From Petrotoga sp. 9PWA.NaAc.5.4 (lineage in GTDB: Bacteria; Thermotogota; Thermotogae; Petrotogales; Petrotogaceae): a stretch of 64,000 bases of DNA. A model generated the notes under the pieces. It was not told the DNA's origin. It worked only from the letters and a program-made list of their open reading frames with translations, and ran no database searches. The stretch is taken from assembly GCF_002895485.1 (NCBI RefSeq), contig NZ_AZRK01000002.1, positions 1-64,000 on the forward strand, written 5' to 3'. Positions 43,247 to 52,069 of this stretch are shown here, piece after piece (the first letter of the stretch is position 1; each line of letters opens with the position of its first letter). The position numbers were made by a program, and so were the translations under genes.

Positions 43247-44479
43247 TTAAGCTTTAACGAAAATTATAGATGCATTATGTCCACCAAATCCAAAAGAATT
43301 TTTAAGCACAGTTTTTATTTCTGCTGTTGTCGTTTTTTTGGATATATTCAAATCTTTCATTTCTTCGTCAGGTTCCTCAAGGTTTGGCATACCGTGAACA
43401 AAATTATCGCGACTTTCTAAAATAGCAGCTATTAACTCAATAGCCCCGGCAGCCCCTAAGGTGTGACCTATTAGTGCCTTCGTTGATTGAATATATGGAC
43501 GAACAACTTCTTTGCCAAAGATACTTCGAAGAGCTCTTATTTCTGAATTATCTCCTACTGGGGTACTTGTTGCATGGCAATTAACTAAATCTATTTGAGA
43601 AGGATCCAAATTAGCCATTTCCAGCGCTCTCTTCATAGCCCTTGCAGCACCTTCGCCATTTGGTTCCGATTGACTTATGTGATAAGCATCTCCAGTCATT
43701 CCATATCCGTCTAAATAACCATATATTCTTGCGCCTCGAGTCTTTGCATGCTCTTCTGATTCTAAAATTAAAATGCCTGCCCCTTCGCCCATAACAAAAC
43801 CGTCTCTTTCTTTATCGAAAGGTCTAGAAGCCTTTTTGGGATCATCATTCCTTTGAGATAATGCCATCATATTAGCAAAAGCAGCTATAGGCATTGGATC
43901 TATTACAGCCTCTGATCCACCAGTTACAGCAACTTCTATTTCGCCGTTTTTAATCATCATAGCAGAAGAAATTATAGAATGAACAGCAGATGCACACGCA
44001 CTCACAGTTGAAAAGTTGGGTCCCTTTAACCCATAATGTATGGCTACAACTCCGCTGGCCATATCTGCTATCATCATGGGAATTAAAAAAGGACTGACGT
44101 ATTTAGGACCTTTCTCATTCATAACGTGAAATTCATGGTACAAAGTTTTGAATCCACCTATACCTGATCCTATTATTACAGCAGTATTTTCTTTCCAATC
44201 ATCTTCATCCTTTAATTTCGCATCTTTTATAGCTTCATCGGAAGCGGCTATCGCAAGTTGTAAAAATCTGTCGTATCTTTTAGCTGTTCTTTTGTCTAAA
44301 TACTTTTCAGGATCAAAATCTTTAATTTCTGCAGCAATTTTCACTTTATGATCTGTGGTGTCAAATTGGGTAATAAAATCTATACCGTTTTTCATTTCTT
44401 TTAGCCCTGTTGAAAATTCTTCGATGTCTTTTGCTATAGAATTTACAGTTCCTATCCCAGTTACAGCGACTCTTGGCAT
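43247..44479 (-). CDS. fabF: 3-oxoacyl-ACP synthase II
   Basis: FabF condenses malonyl-ACP with acyl-ACP. The 410-residue thiolase-fold enzyme has the nucleophile Cys162 in STVSACASA, His in NCHATSTPVGD and His in LIGHTLGAAGA, with the glycine-rich FGFGGHNASIIF end. It is the first structural gene of the fab run. fabH and acpP are not in the window. A degraded dispersed repeat lies before it. Confidence 0.95.
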   Translation of the reverse strand: MPRVAVTGIGTVNSIAKDIEEFSTGLKEMKNGIDFITQFDTTDHKVKIAAEIKDFDPEKYLDKRTAKRYDRFLQLAIAASDEAIKDAKLKDEDDWKENTAVIIGSGIGGFKTLYHEFHVMNEKGPKYVSPFLIPMMIADMASGVVAIHYGLKGPNFSTVSACASAVHSIISSAMMIKNGEIEVAVTGGSEAVIDPMPIAAFANMMALSQRNDDPKKASRPFDKERDGFVMGEGAGILILESEEHAKTRGARIYGYLDGYGMTGDAYHISQSEPNGEGAARAMKRALEMANLDPSQIDLVNCHATSTPVGDNSEIRALRSIFGKEVVRPYIQSTKALIGHTLGAAGAIELIAAILESRDNFVHGMPNLEEPDEEMKDLNISKKTTTAEIKTVLKNSFGFGGHNASIIFVKA

Positions 44480-44499
44480 TATTTTACCTCCTATAATTT

Positions 44500-44640
44500 G
44501 TTGTATTCAATTCCTTTAAAATTCTACAACCTAAGTTTTATCAATCTTTAGATTCTAAATTTTTTATAAAGTAACTATCTAATTTTGATTAACTATTTCA
44601 AACTCTTTTTTTAGAAAATTATTCTAACTCATGACGTTCC
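44500..44640 (-). repeat. Degraded dispersed repeat upstream of fabF
   Basis: AACCTAAGTTTTATCAATCTTTAG and later AACTATTTCAAACTCTT recall the copies before fabG and fabK, but the ends and hairpin are gone. I see no other feature in this gap. Confidence 0.4.
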
Positions 44641-44653
44641 TTTGTTATGCTGA

Positions 44654-45280
44654 TTATGATGACAACATTTTTTGAGTAACTTCGATATAATAATCATAAA
44701 TTTCTTTTGGCGTTAAATTTGTCCATTTTTTATATAAACTTCCTCTTAAGTTAATTTGTTGAACTAATCCTGTAATTTCTCCCCATAGAACCATTGAAAT
44801 TTTAACAGGATCTAAATATTTATCTATGGATCCATCTTTTATCCCTTCTTCTATTGAAGATACTAACAATTTAAAAATATCTTCACTTTTTTCATAGGCT
44901 TTTTTCACGTGAGAATCCGATTCGTCAAAATTAAATTCCAATGTTTCATAATTTAAGATAAGCTTATAATAGTTTAGATATTCTAAGCTGAAATATACAT
45001 ATGTTTTTCCCATGGATACAACTTTTTCAAAACCGTTTTTACAATTATCGAAATTTTTAATAATAATATCCTGTAAAGTTTTCAAGGCTCTTTCAACTGA
45101 TGTAAAGTATAAATCCTTTTTACTTGAAAAATATAAATATAATGTGCCTTTAGCTATTTGAACTTTTTTGGCTATTTCAGTCATAGTAGTGTTTGCATAG
45201 CCTTTTTCTACAAATAGTTTTTCAGCTACATCCATTATTAATGTCTTTTTATTTATTTTCGCTTGATTTTTGTGTGACAT
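44654..45280 (-). CDS. TetR-family regulator, probably of fatty-acid synthesis
   Basis: The 208-residue regulator has the N-terminal helix-turn-helix IMDVAEKLFVEKGYANTTMTEIAKKVQIAKGTLYLYFSSKKDLY in the classic TetR layout and a helical ligand domain. It lies 174 bp upstream of fabF in the same direction and has its own operator, so a role in sensing acyl chains and controlling fab genes is likely but inferred. GGGAGGCGCT precedes the ATG. Confidence 0.88.
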   Translation of the reverse strand: MSHKNQAKINKKTLIMDVAEKLFVEKGYANTTMTEIAKKVQIAKGTLYLYFSSKKDLYFTSVERALKTLQDIIIKNFDNCKNGFEKVVSMGKTYVYFSLEYLNYYKLILNYETLEFNFDESDSHVKKAYEKSEDIFKLLVSSIEEGIKDGSIDKYLDPVKISMVLWGEITGLVQQINLRGSLYKKWTNLTPKEIYDYYIEVTQKMLSS

Positions 45281-45302
45281 AGCGCCTCCCAGTAAAATAA
45301 AA

Positions 45303-45340
45303 AATGACCAAAGGTCATTCTTCTGTGAAAATTATATCAT
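45303..45340 (-). promoter_or_regulatory. TetR operator and promoter
   Basis: AATGACCAAAGGTCATT (45303-45319) is a perfect 7+3+7 palindrome, 23 bp before the tetR start. TATAAT (45336-45331, minus) lies just upstream, with TTGCTA 17 bp before it as -35 box. The palindrome sits near the transcription start, suiting autorepression. Confidence 0.75.
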
Positions 45341-45607
45341 AAAAAAAATAATATAGCAAGTTTCAAATGATGTATCAAAAATATAGTTATAAAATCTAAT
45401 GTTCATCTTAATTAAATTCTTTAATAGACGTTATTGTGCTATAATTAAAGAGAAAAGTATTCATTTTGAGTGAGTTAATTAAAATTATATGCAGTATACA
45501 AATTTTTCTTGCGATAATTACTAATTATTAAGTTAAGAGAACGATCAATTTTAAATACGTTAATTTCTAAGGTGAATAAAAAGTTAATAGGAAGGAGAAA
45601 ATAAAAT

Positions 45608-46747
45608 ATGAAAAAAATGTTTTTATTATCATTGTTTTTTCTTATTGTTTTTATAGGTGTTTCAACATATTTTGACAATTTTGTTTATTATACGGATTTT
45701 CAGCAATTACAAGAATCGGATGATCAACATTTACAATTACTTGGTAAATTATTAAAAAGATGGGAGACAGGATCTTCAGCTTCTATTAATAATTTTGATA
45801 TATCACAAATAGAATTAGCTCCTGACGATAAAATTACTGTTGAAATTTTATATCAAATAGAACCTTATGTTTATTTGAAACCGATTCAATTATTTGAGCA
45901 AGCGCTTATAAATTATCAAGATTCCATAATAATAAATTCCATGTATCTATTTTACAATTTTCAATATTGGATAAATACGAAAGATCCAAAAGCAGCTAAT
46001 ATTATTTTTGAATATGTTGATAAAATAGAACGTTTAATAGGAGAAAAAACACCTTTAACTGTTTATTATAAGGCACAGGTTTTAACAAAATCTAACATAT
46101 ATATAGATTTTCAAACTGCATATGAAGAATTATTAAAAATGCATTATGTGCACCCAAAAGATAAAAATATTATAGAAGCCTTAGTTGAAATAATTTATCA
46201 CATTGGGGAAACTTCTGAAATAGAAAAAATATACAACGATTATATAGAAATAAAAGGTAATAATCCAGAAACTTATCTCTATTTTTCGAAAATTTTCTAT
46301 AATCTTGGTCAGAACCAAAAGTCTAAGGAAATTGCTAAATATGCCATTTCATTAACAAAAAACACTTCAATTTTAACTCAAATATACGAGTTTTTAGGAG
46401 ACATAGAAGAAGATTATTCGGAAAAAATCGAATATTATAGAAAAGCTTTAAATAATGACAGAGAAAACGGAAGATTAATGGCAAAAATAGGAACAGCTTA
46501 TTACGAATTAGATAAAAAAGAAAATGCTGATTTGGCAAGATACTTTCTTAATGCCGCAGAAAGTAGAAACTATATTAATGACGAGATAGAAAGTATGTTA
46601 AAGTCTTTAAGAAGTAAGGTAATCTTGGAAAATTTTTTCAAGTTTTTATTACCCATAATAATTCTGGTTATTTTTGGTTTATGGTTATTAAATTATTTAG
46701 ATAAAAGGAAAAATAGAAAAGAAAACGACTTATTGAACAAAGATTAA
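45608..46747 (+). CDS. Membrane-anchored TPR protein
   Basis: The 379-residue protein has an N-terminal hydrophobic segment (KKMFLLSLFFLIVFIGVSTYF) and a C-terminal one (FFKFLLPIIILVIFGLWLL) followed by a basic tail, so the middle probably faces outside the membrane. Several TPR-like helical pairs are visible (SKIFYNLGQNQKSKEIAKYA, EYYRKALNNDRENGRLMAK). The role is unknown; TPR arrays bind partner proteins. AGGAAGGAG precedes the ATG. Confidence 0.75.
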   Translation: MKKMFLLSLFFLIVFIGVSTYFDNFVYYTDFQQLQESDDQHLQLLGKLLKRWETGSSASINNFDISQIELAPDDKITVEILYQIEPYVYLKPIQLFEQALINYQDSIIINSMYLFYNFQYWINTKDPKAANIIFEYVDKIERLIGEKTPLTVYYKAQVLTKSNIYIDFQTAYEELLKMHYVHPKDKNIIEALVEIIYHIGETSEIEKIYNDYIEIKGNNPETYLYFSKIFYNLGQNQKSKEIAKYAISLTKNTSILTQIYEFLGDIEEDYSEKIEYYRKALNNDRENGRLMAKIGTAYYELDKKENADLARYFLNAAESRNYINDEIESMLKSLRSKVILENFFKFLLPIIILVIFGLWLLNYLDKRKNRKENDLLNKD

Positions 46748-47040
46748 AAGAATTAATAAATTGGAGTTTCGTTTAAGAGACAAAATTAAAAATAAAATCA
46801 TAGAACGTGCATAAAACTTGTTTCTAAAATAATATTAATAAAAGCTAAGTTTTAGAATTTCTAAAGGGAATATTTTAAAGAGATAGGGACTTTAGAAAAG
46901 GAGATTTCTGAAAATAAGTTTTTTGAATTTAAAGTGGATTTAGGGTTAAAAAAGTATTTTTTAAAAACTAAAATTCAAAGCATTTATAGAATCTGTGTTT
47001 TAGAATTTTTGAAGACAGCGTTCTAAAGTGAGTTTAGGAG
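46748..47040 (+). repeat. Gap with a degraded dispersed repeat upstream of mazG
   Basis: From 46887 the order ACTTTAGAAAAGG, TTTCTGAAAATAAG, TTGAATTTAAAGTGG, AAAATTCAAAGCATTTATAG and TTCTAAAGTGAG follows the family with many changes. An older fragment (TTTTAGAATTTCTAAAGGG) ends at 46867. No gene is seen. Confidence 0.5.
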
Positions 47041-47047
47041 GAATATA

Positions 47048-47809
47048 ATGAAATCAAATGAAAAATTCGAAGAATTATTAAATGTAATGAGAACTTTAAG
47101 AGGAGAAAATGGCTGTGATTGGGATAAAGCACAAACGCACGAGAGTTTAAAACCTTACGTGATTGAGGAGGCTTACGAATTAGTAGAAGCGATAGATGAA
47201 AAGGATAATATTAAGATAAAGGAAGAATTAGGAGATATTTTACTTCAAGTTATTTTTCATACTATAATAGCTGAAGAAAACAAAGAATTTACAACGGAAG
47301 AAGTAATAGATTATTTAATAAAAAAGCTTATAAGAAGGCATCCACATGTTTTTGGGAACAGTGAAGGATATTCTTATGCCCAATGGGAAAAGATTAAAGC
47401 CGAGGAAAAAGGTGAGGAAACTTATAGCAGAATTGGTAAATTAAATAAAGCCTTACCAGCATTATCCTTAGCAAGGAGAGTACAAGAAAATGCAGCTGCC
47501 GTTGGATTTGACTGGGTTGAAATTATTGATGTGATAGATAAAGTAAGAGAAGAAATTGGGGAGTTAAAAGAAGCAAAAAATCAATCAGAAGTGGAAGAAG
47601 AATTTGGAGATTTGTTATTTGCTTTGGTTAATTTAGGCAGGTTTTTAAATATAGATCCTGAAGTTTCTTTAAGAAAAGCCACAGAAAAGTTTATAAGAAG
47701 ATTTAATCAAATGGAAAAAAAGATAAAAAAAGAAGGAAAAGAGTTTGAAAGAATGGATTTAAAAGAATTAGATACTTATTGGAACATAGTTAAAAAGGAA
47801 GAAAAATAG
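47048..47809 (+). CDS. mazG: Nucleoside triphosphate pyrophosphohydrolase MazG
   Basis: MazG hydrolyses (d)NTPs to monophosphates as a house-cleaning enzyme. The 253-residue protein holds two MazG domains. The first has the metal motif EEAYELVEAIDEKDNIKIKE and LGDILLQVIFH; the second has EEIGELKEAK...EEEFGDLLFALVN. The N-terminal ENGCDWDKAQTHESLKPY is standard. TAGGAGG lies before the ATG. Confidence 0.95.
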   Translation: MKSNEKFEELLNVMRTLRGENGCDWDKAQTHESLKPYVIEEAYELVEAIDEKDNIKIKEELGDILLQVIFHTIIAEENKEFTTEEVIDYLIKKLIRRHPHVFGNSEGYSYAQWEKIKAEEKGEETYSRIGKLNKALPALSLARRVQENAAAVGFDWVEIIDVIDKVREEIGELKEAKNQSEVEEEFGDLLFALVNLGRFLNIDPEVSLRKATEKFIRRFNQMEKKIKKEGKEFERMDLKELDTYWNIVKKEEK

Positions 47810-47885
47810 GAGTTAAAGTTATTTAAGGAATTTTTTTGTCTTTTATTTTCTTTGTGTTATAATATCTGAAGAAATGTAAAATTTT

Positions 47886-47922
47886 CGGCAGAAGTATTAA
47901 TTAAGCTTCTGCCGCATTTTAT
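47886..47922 (+). terminator. Hairpin between mazG and the YchF-like gene
   Basis: CGGCAGAAG and CTTCTGCCG form a 9-bp stem with an 11-base loop, followed by CATTTTATTTG. The T run is imperfect. It could end mazG or lie in the next leader. Confidence 0.55.
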
Positions 47923-48054
47923 TTGATTATTTTGCTAATTGACGAATCTTTTTGAAATGTAAATATTCAAAAAAATTTAAAATATTTAAATCTAAGTTTT
48001 ATAATTTTCTATGGATAAACATATATCAAGCAAGAAAAAGAGAGGTGAAATTAT

Positions 48055-49137
48055 ATGGAAATAGGTTTGTTTGGTCTTCCTTTAACTGGAAAAACAACCA
48101 TATTTTCACTTCTAACAAATACTAAAATAGAAGATGGTTTTAAAAGAGAAGCAATAAAAAGGACGGCCCAAATAAAAGATAAAAGGTTAGAAACGCTTTC
48201 TAAGATGTATAATCCTGAGAGAACAATATATGCTACATTAGAATTTATAGATATTCCGAGTTATGATCACACGGGAGATTCTAAAGAAAAAACCCGTATA
48301 CTTCAAATGATACAAAATGTTGATGCACTTCTTTTAGTTATAAGGGCTTTTAATAATGATTCTGTGCCTTGGCCACAAGGTGCAGAAGATGCTATAAAAC
48401 AACTAAAAATCTTAGAAACGGAGCTTATGATTAGAGATTTACAAGTAATTGAAAATAGATTAGAGAGATTAGAAAATCAAAAAAAGAAAACAAAAATTTC
48501 TTCTTTGGAAGAAAAAGAAGAAGAAATACTTAAAAAAATAAGGGAAAACCTTGAAAATGAGATATTTGTTTCAAAGATAGAATTAAATGAAGAAGACAAA
48601 AAATTGATTGGCTCGATGGCATTATTTACATTAAAACCAATAATTGTTTGCGTTAATGTTGATGATGAGCAATTTGGTAACAAAAGATATCCATTCAAAG
48701 AAAAAGTTTTGGAGGAATGTCAAAATCAGAATTTTGCTTATATAGAAATTGACGGAAAGATCGAAGTTGAGATAAATGAATTTGAAGATCCGCAAGAGAA
48801 AAAAATGTTTATGGAAGAATTATCAATAGATGAACCTGGTATTGAAAGATTGGCAAAAATTGTATATAATCATGTAGGATTAATATCTTTTTTTACTGTT
48901 GGAAAAGATGAAGTTCGTGCTTGGACAATAAAAAAAGGTACTACTATGAAAGAAGCGGCGGGAAAAATACATTCAGATTTTGAAAAAAATTTTATAAGAG
49001 CGGAAGTTATGAAATATGAAGATTTAATCAATTATGGAAGTGAGGAAAAAGTAAAAGAACATGGATTATGGAAATTAGCTGGAAAAGATGAAATAGTTGA
49101 AGATGGAGAAATATTAAACATTAGAGCCAATGCTTAA
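48055..49137 (+). CDS. ychF: YchF/Obg-like GTP/ATP-binding protein (divergent)
   Basis: The 360-residue P-loop protein of the YchF/OLA1 group binds ribosomes and prefers ATP. The P-loop is GLPLTGKTT instead of the usual GLPNVGKST. Further marks are FIDIPSYDHTGD in place of DIAGL, and a helical insert (LERLENQKKKTKISSLEEKEEE). The C-terminal TGS/DUF933 part has ISFFTVGKDEVRAWTIKKGT, GKIHSDFEKNFIRAEV and GEILNIRANA. The changed switch motifs are odd but may be usual in Thermotogales. It is followed 14 bp later by galE. Confidence 0.85.
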   Translation: MEIGLFGLPLTGKTTIFSLLTNTKIEDGFKREAIKRTAQIKDKRLETLSKMYNPERTIYATLEFIDIPSYDHTGDSKEKTRILQMIQNVDALLLVIRAFNNDSVPWPQGAEDAIKQLKILETELMIRDLQVIENRLERLENQKKKTKISSLEEKEEEILKKIRENLENEIFVSKIELNEEDKKLIGSMALFTLKPIIVCVNVDDEQFGNKRYPFKEKVLEECQNQNFAYIEIDGKIEVEINEFEDPQEKKMFMEELSIDEPGIERLAKIVYNHVGLISFFTVGKDEVRAWTIKKGTTMKEAAGKIHSDFEKNFIRAEVMKYEDLINYGSEEKVKEHGLWKLAGKDEIVEDGEILNIRANA

Positions 49138-49151
49138 ATCGAGGTGATAAA

Positions 49152-50120
49152 GTGATACTTGTTACGGGAGGAGCAGGATATATAGGGTCCCATTTAGTAA
49201 AAGTATTGCAGGAACAAAACAAAGAAGTAGTTGTGTTCGATAATTTTGAAAAAGGTCATCAATGGGCAGTAAAAGGTGCACATATTGTGAATGGAGATTT
49301 AAGAAATCAAGAAGATATTGATCAAGTTTTTGAGAGATATAATATCGAAGAAGTATATCATTTTGCTGCGTATTCATTAGTTGGTGAGTCGATGCAAGAA
49401 CCGACAAAATATTTTAAAAATAATGTATGTGGTACTTTAAATTTAATAAATAGTATGCTGAATAATCAGGTAAAATATATAGTATTTTCTTCTACGGCAG
49501 CAGTTTATGGGGATCCTAAAACAATACCTATTACAGAAGATCAACCAAAGGAACCTACAAATGTTTATGGACAGACAAAGCTTATGATAGAAGAAACGTT
49601 AGAGTGGTTTTCAAGATTAAATAAAATTAGATATGTTGCCTTAAGATATTTTAATGCAGCTGGAGCTTATTATGATGGAAGTATTGGTGAAGCGCATGAT
49701 CCAGAAACTCATCTAATTCCAATTATACTTGAGACAGCTTTGGGTAAAAGAGAAAAATTGTTTGTTTATGGAAATGATTATCCAACAAAGGATGGGACTC
49801 CGGTAAGAGACTATATCCATGTTATGGATTTAATAGATGCACATATTAAAGCTATGCAATGGATGAAAGAGAACGATAAATCAAATGTTTTTAACCTTGG
49901 CAATGGAAGTGGGTTTACTGTTTTAGAGGTTATAAAAGCTGTGGAAAGAGTTACGTCTAAAAAGATAAATTATGAAATAACTTTTAGGAGGCCTGGAGAT
50001 CCAGCAGTGCTGGTAGCTTCATCGGAAAAAGCTAAAAAAACATTAAATTGGTTACCTAAATATCAGGATTTGGAAAAAATTATATCAGATGCATGGAATT
50101 GGCATATAAGTTATAAATAG
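49152..50120 (+). CDS. galE: UDP-glucose 4-epimerase
   Basis: GalE interconverts UDP-glucose and UDP-galactose. The 322-residue SDR protein has TGGAGYIGSHLVKVL for NAD, FAAYSLVGESMQEP, SSTAAVYGDP, and the catalytic Tyr and Lys in YGQTKLMIEE. LRYFNAAGA and GTPVRDYIHVMDL follow. GTG start behind GAGGTGAT. galM lies at the other end of the window, not in the same operon. Confidence 0.95.
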   Translation: MILVTGGAGYIGSHLVKVLQEQNKEVVVFDNFEKGHQWAVKGAHIVNGDLRNQEDIDQVFERYNIEEVYHFAAYSLVGESMQEPTKYFKNNVCGTLNLINSMLNNQVKYIVFSSTAAVYGDPKTIPITEDQPKEPTNVYGQTKLMIEETLEWFSRLNKIRYVALRYFNAAGAYYDGSIGEAHDPETHLIPIILETALGKREKLFVYGNDYPTKDGTPVRDYIHVMDLIDAHIKAMQWMKENDKSNVFNLGNGSGFTVLEVIKAVERVTSKKINYEITFRRPGDPAVLVASSEKAKKTLNWLPKYQDLEKIISDAWNWHISYK

Positions 50121-50121
50121 C

Positions 50122-50410
50122 GACTTTAGAAATTAGAATTTTCTAAAAACGCAGTTTTGAATTTTAAAAGGGTTTGTGGCGAAGCCTTCTACCTCTCTTT
50201 AGGTAAAAATATCGAAGAAGTAAAAAAATTCGTATTTTGTGAGAATTAGAGTTACGAAGGTATTTTTGAAAAAACTAAATATTAAAACATTTATATAATA
50301 AGGTAAAGAAATTAGGAATTAGTAAGGGTTAGAAGTAGGTAGGTATTTTGTAAAAAAATTAACGCTAAAACATATATATAATAAGGATTTTGGAATTTCT
50401 AAAATAGGTA
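50122..50410 (+). repeat. Dispersed intergenic repeat, composite copy between galE and the IS
   Basis: It opens GACTTTAGAAATTAG and includes AAGGTATTTTTGAAAAAAC and two occurrences of a TATAATAAGG-type end. It closes TTTTGGAATTTCTAAAATAGG. Two overlapping partial copies seem fused. A further start (CACTTTAGAAATGAC) follows at 50422. Confidence 0.7.
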
Positions 50411-50421
50411 TATATATAATA

Positions 50422-50659
50422 CCCACTTTAGAAATGACAAAAAATTTAGGATAAAAAAGTGTAAAAGAAGTAAATAAAAAGAAAAAAGTATTAAAATAAA
50501 TGGTTAGAATCAAAAAAGTTCTTTGAAAATTACAAAAAAGATGAAGAAAAAGTAAAAATTAAAAGAAGTAGAGAATTTTGACAGAAAAACAGGAATAAAA
50601 ACGATACAGTTAATGAATAACTGTATATTTGAAAGAATTAAATTAAGTGAGAGTATCAA
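50422..50659 (+). other. Gap between a repeat start and the transposase gene
   Basis: A repeat-type start (ACTTTAGAAATGAC) at about 50423 loses similarity after roughly 30 bp. The rest is purine-rich AT text with the hairpin ACAGTTA/TAACTGT at 50607-50625, which may end the minus-strand transposase transcript. The matching repeat end lies on the far side of the IS at about 52015-52035. Confidence 0.45.
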
Positions 50660-51913
50660 TTACAAGCAAGCAGTTTCATACATTAATGTTTTAGGTGAAC
50701 CAAGCAAATCATCTCTACCCATATTATGAGCTAAGAAAGCTGAAGCAATAAGATAAAGATTAGAAAGATTACACTCAACTTCAACAGCATTGATAAATCT
50801 CAAAGAAGTAGAATTAGTCATATCAGCCAACTTAGAAAATATAGATTCAATGAGGGTACGTTTGTTGTAAACCTTTTTAAAAGAAGAAGAATCTCTGTTC
50901 AAAGAACTACGAAAATCATCTTTAGAAAAGTTTTTGTAAGCATAACAATTATGTTTGTTTAAAGGGCAATTGGAAGGATCATCACAAACATACTTATCTC
51001 TAAAGATATTCCTTTTAGATTCAAAGTAATGAGAATGAAGAGAAAGAGAATTACCGCAATCACCTACTAAAGGTTTCTTAGAAGAAATTCTAAGAGGAAT
51101 AAAAGCGGTAGAATCAGTCTCTAAATGTACAAAATCGTAAACATCATGAGAATCATAAGCAGCATCAGCCAACAAATTAAAACCATGAAGATTCAAAAGA
51201 TCGATGGTCTTATGCAACAAAGGGAAAGCATAATTCTTATCGTGATGACTAGCAGGAGAAACAAAGGTAAAAATAGGGACATTAAAAAAAGAAAGTGTAT
51301 GAGCTTTAAAACCGAAATAAGAAATAGATTGCTTTTGATTACCGTGTTTATCGTAAACAGGTTTAGAGTTAGAAACAGGTTTAACGCCAAAGTTAGCTTG
51401 GATAGGATGAGAATAATACTCTTTTTGATTCTTGAATTTACCGTGACTCTTTTTGTTGTTAAAGAAAGAATGAAAAGAAATAGGATAAGAATCGATACAC
51501 AGATTATTAGGATCGAAAATGCCCTCATCAATACCCATTTGAATAGACCGAGCAATAATCTCAAACAAATAAAAAGAATTAAATTTCTTTTTAAAGACAG
51601 AGAAAGTAGCCTCAGAAGGGACAAAGTTATTGATAGGATCAAATCCAATAGCTTGGGCGAATTGAGGATTAGTTCTAAGGAAATAAATCAATTCTCGAGT
51701 GTTAAACCCTTTAACCTTTTGTACGAACAAAGCTTTAAGAATAGACTGATTAGAATAACCTAGTCTACCGCGCTTATGGATAAAATTAGGAACAACAGAC
51801 CACTCGATAACATTGATTAAATCAAGAAGATATTTAAAATCAGAATGTTCATTAAGATAATGATCATAAACGAAATCGAAATAAAGTTGAGAAGCATTAG
51901 AGTAGTAAGACAT
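50660..51913 (-). CDS. IS1182/IS5-like transposase
   Basis: The 417-residue DDE transposase has the N-terminal DUF772-type segment (GRLGYSNQSILKALFVQKVKG, LIYFLRTNPQFAQAIGFD), the first Asp in LCIDSYPIS, the second in LLADAAYDS, and the Glu region NKRTLIESIFSKL. A cysteine-rich part (CDDPSNCPLNKHNCYAY) precedes the last motif. ATG 51913 follows AAGGAGG by eight bases. A hairpin covering that site lies upstream. The frame is intact, so the element may be active. Its inverted repeats were not resolved. Confidence 0.85.
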   Translation of the reverse strand: MSYYSNASQLYFDFVYDHYLNEHSDFKYLLDLINVIEWSVVPNFIHKRGRLGYSNQSILKALFVQKVKGFNTRELIYFLRTNPQFAQAIGFDPINNFVPSEATFSVFKKKFNSFYLFEIIARSIQMGIDEGIFDPNNLCIDSYPISFHSFFNNKKSHGKFKNQKEYYSHPIQANFGVKPVSNSKPVYDKHGNQKQSISYFGFKAHTLSFFNVPIFTFVSPASHHDKNYAFPLLHKTIDLLNLHGFNLLADAAYDSHDVYDFVHLETDSTAFIPLRISSKKPLVGDCGNSLSLHSHYFESKRNIFRDKYVCDDPSNCPLNKHNCYAYKNFSKDDFRSSLNRDSSSFKKVYNKRTLIESIFSKLADMTNSTSLRFINAVEVECNLSNLYLIASAFLAHNMGRDDLLGSPKTLMYETACL

Positions 51914-51920
51914 TTGTAAA

Positions 51921-51985
51921 ACCTCCTTACGATTTAGTGAATTAATGTTGTCAAAGAGATTATATCGTAAGGAGGTAAATGTCAA
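51921..51985 (-). promoter_or_regulatory. Hairpin masking the transposase ribosome site, with internal promoter
   Basis: ACCTCCTTACGAT (minus strand 51976-51964) pairs perfectly with ATCGTAAGGAGGT (51933-51921), hiding the ribosome site. TTGACA (51985-51980) and TATAAT (51964-51959) flank the first arm, so transcripts from this promoter would lack that arm. Only read-through RNA from outside would fold. Confidence 0.7.
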
Positions 51986-52014
51986 CAATATAAAGGATTA
52001 AACATACGTTAAAT

Positions 52015-52037
52015 TGTTCGTTTTAGAATTTCTAAAG
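52015..52037 (+). repeat. Dispersed repeat end, separated from its start by the IS
   Basis: TTCGTTTTAGAATTTCTAAAG is the closing end of the repeat family, about 33 bp before apt. The AT-rich word ATATATATAA occurs both before 50422 and after 52037, consistent with one element later split by the IS. Confidence 0.55.
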
Positions 52038-52069
52038 TGACTAATATATATAAAATTAGGAGGATAAAA

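Noticed and set aside
51125-51763. Open frames on both strands inside the transposase gene
   Set aside because: They are low-complexity (Ile/Arg- or Leu-rich) shadows of the transposase frame, which carries all the DDE motifs.
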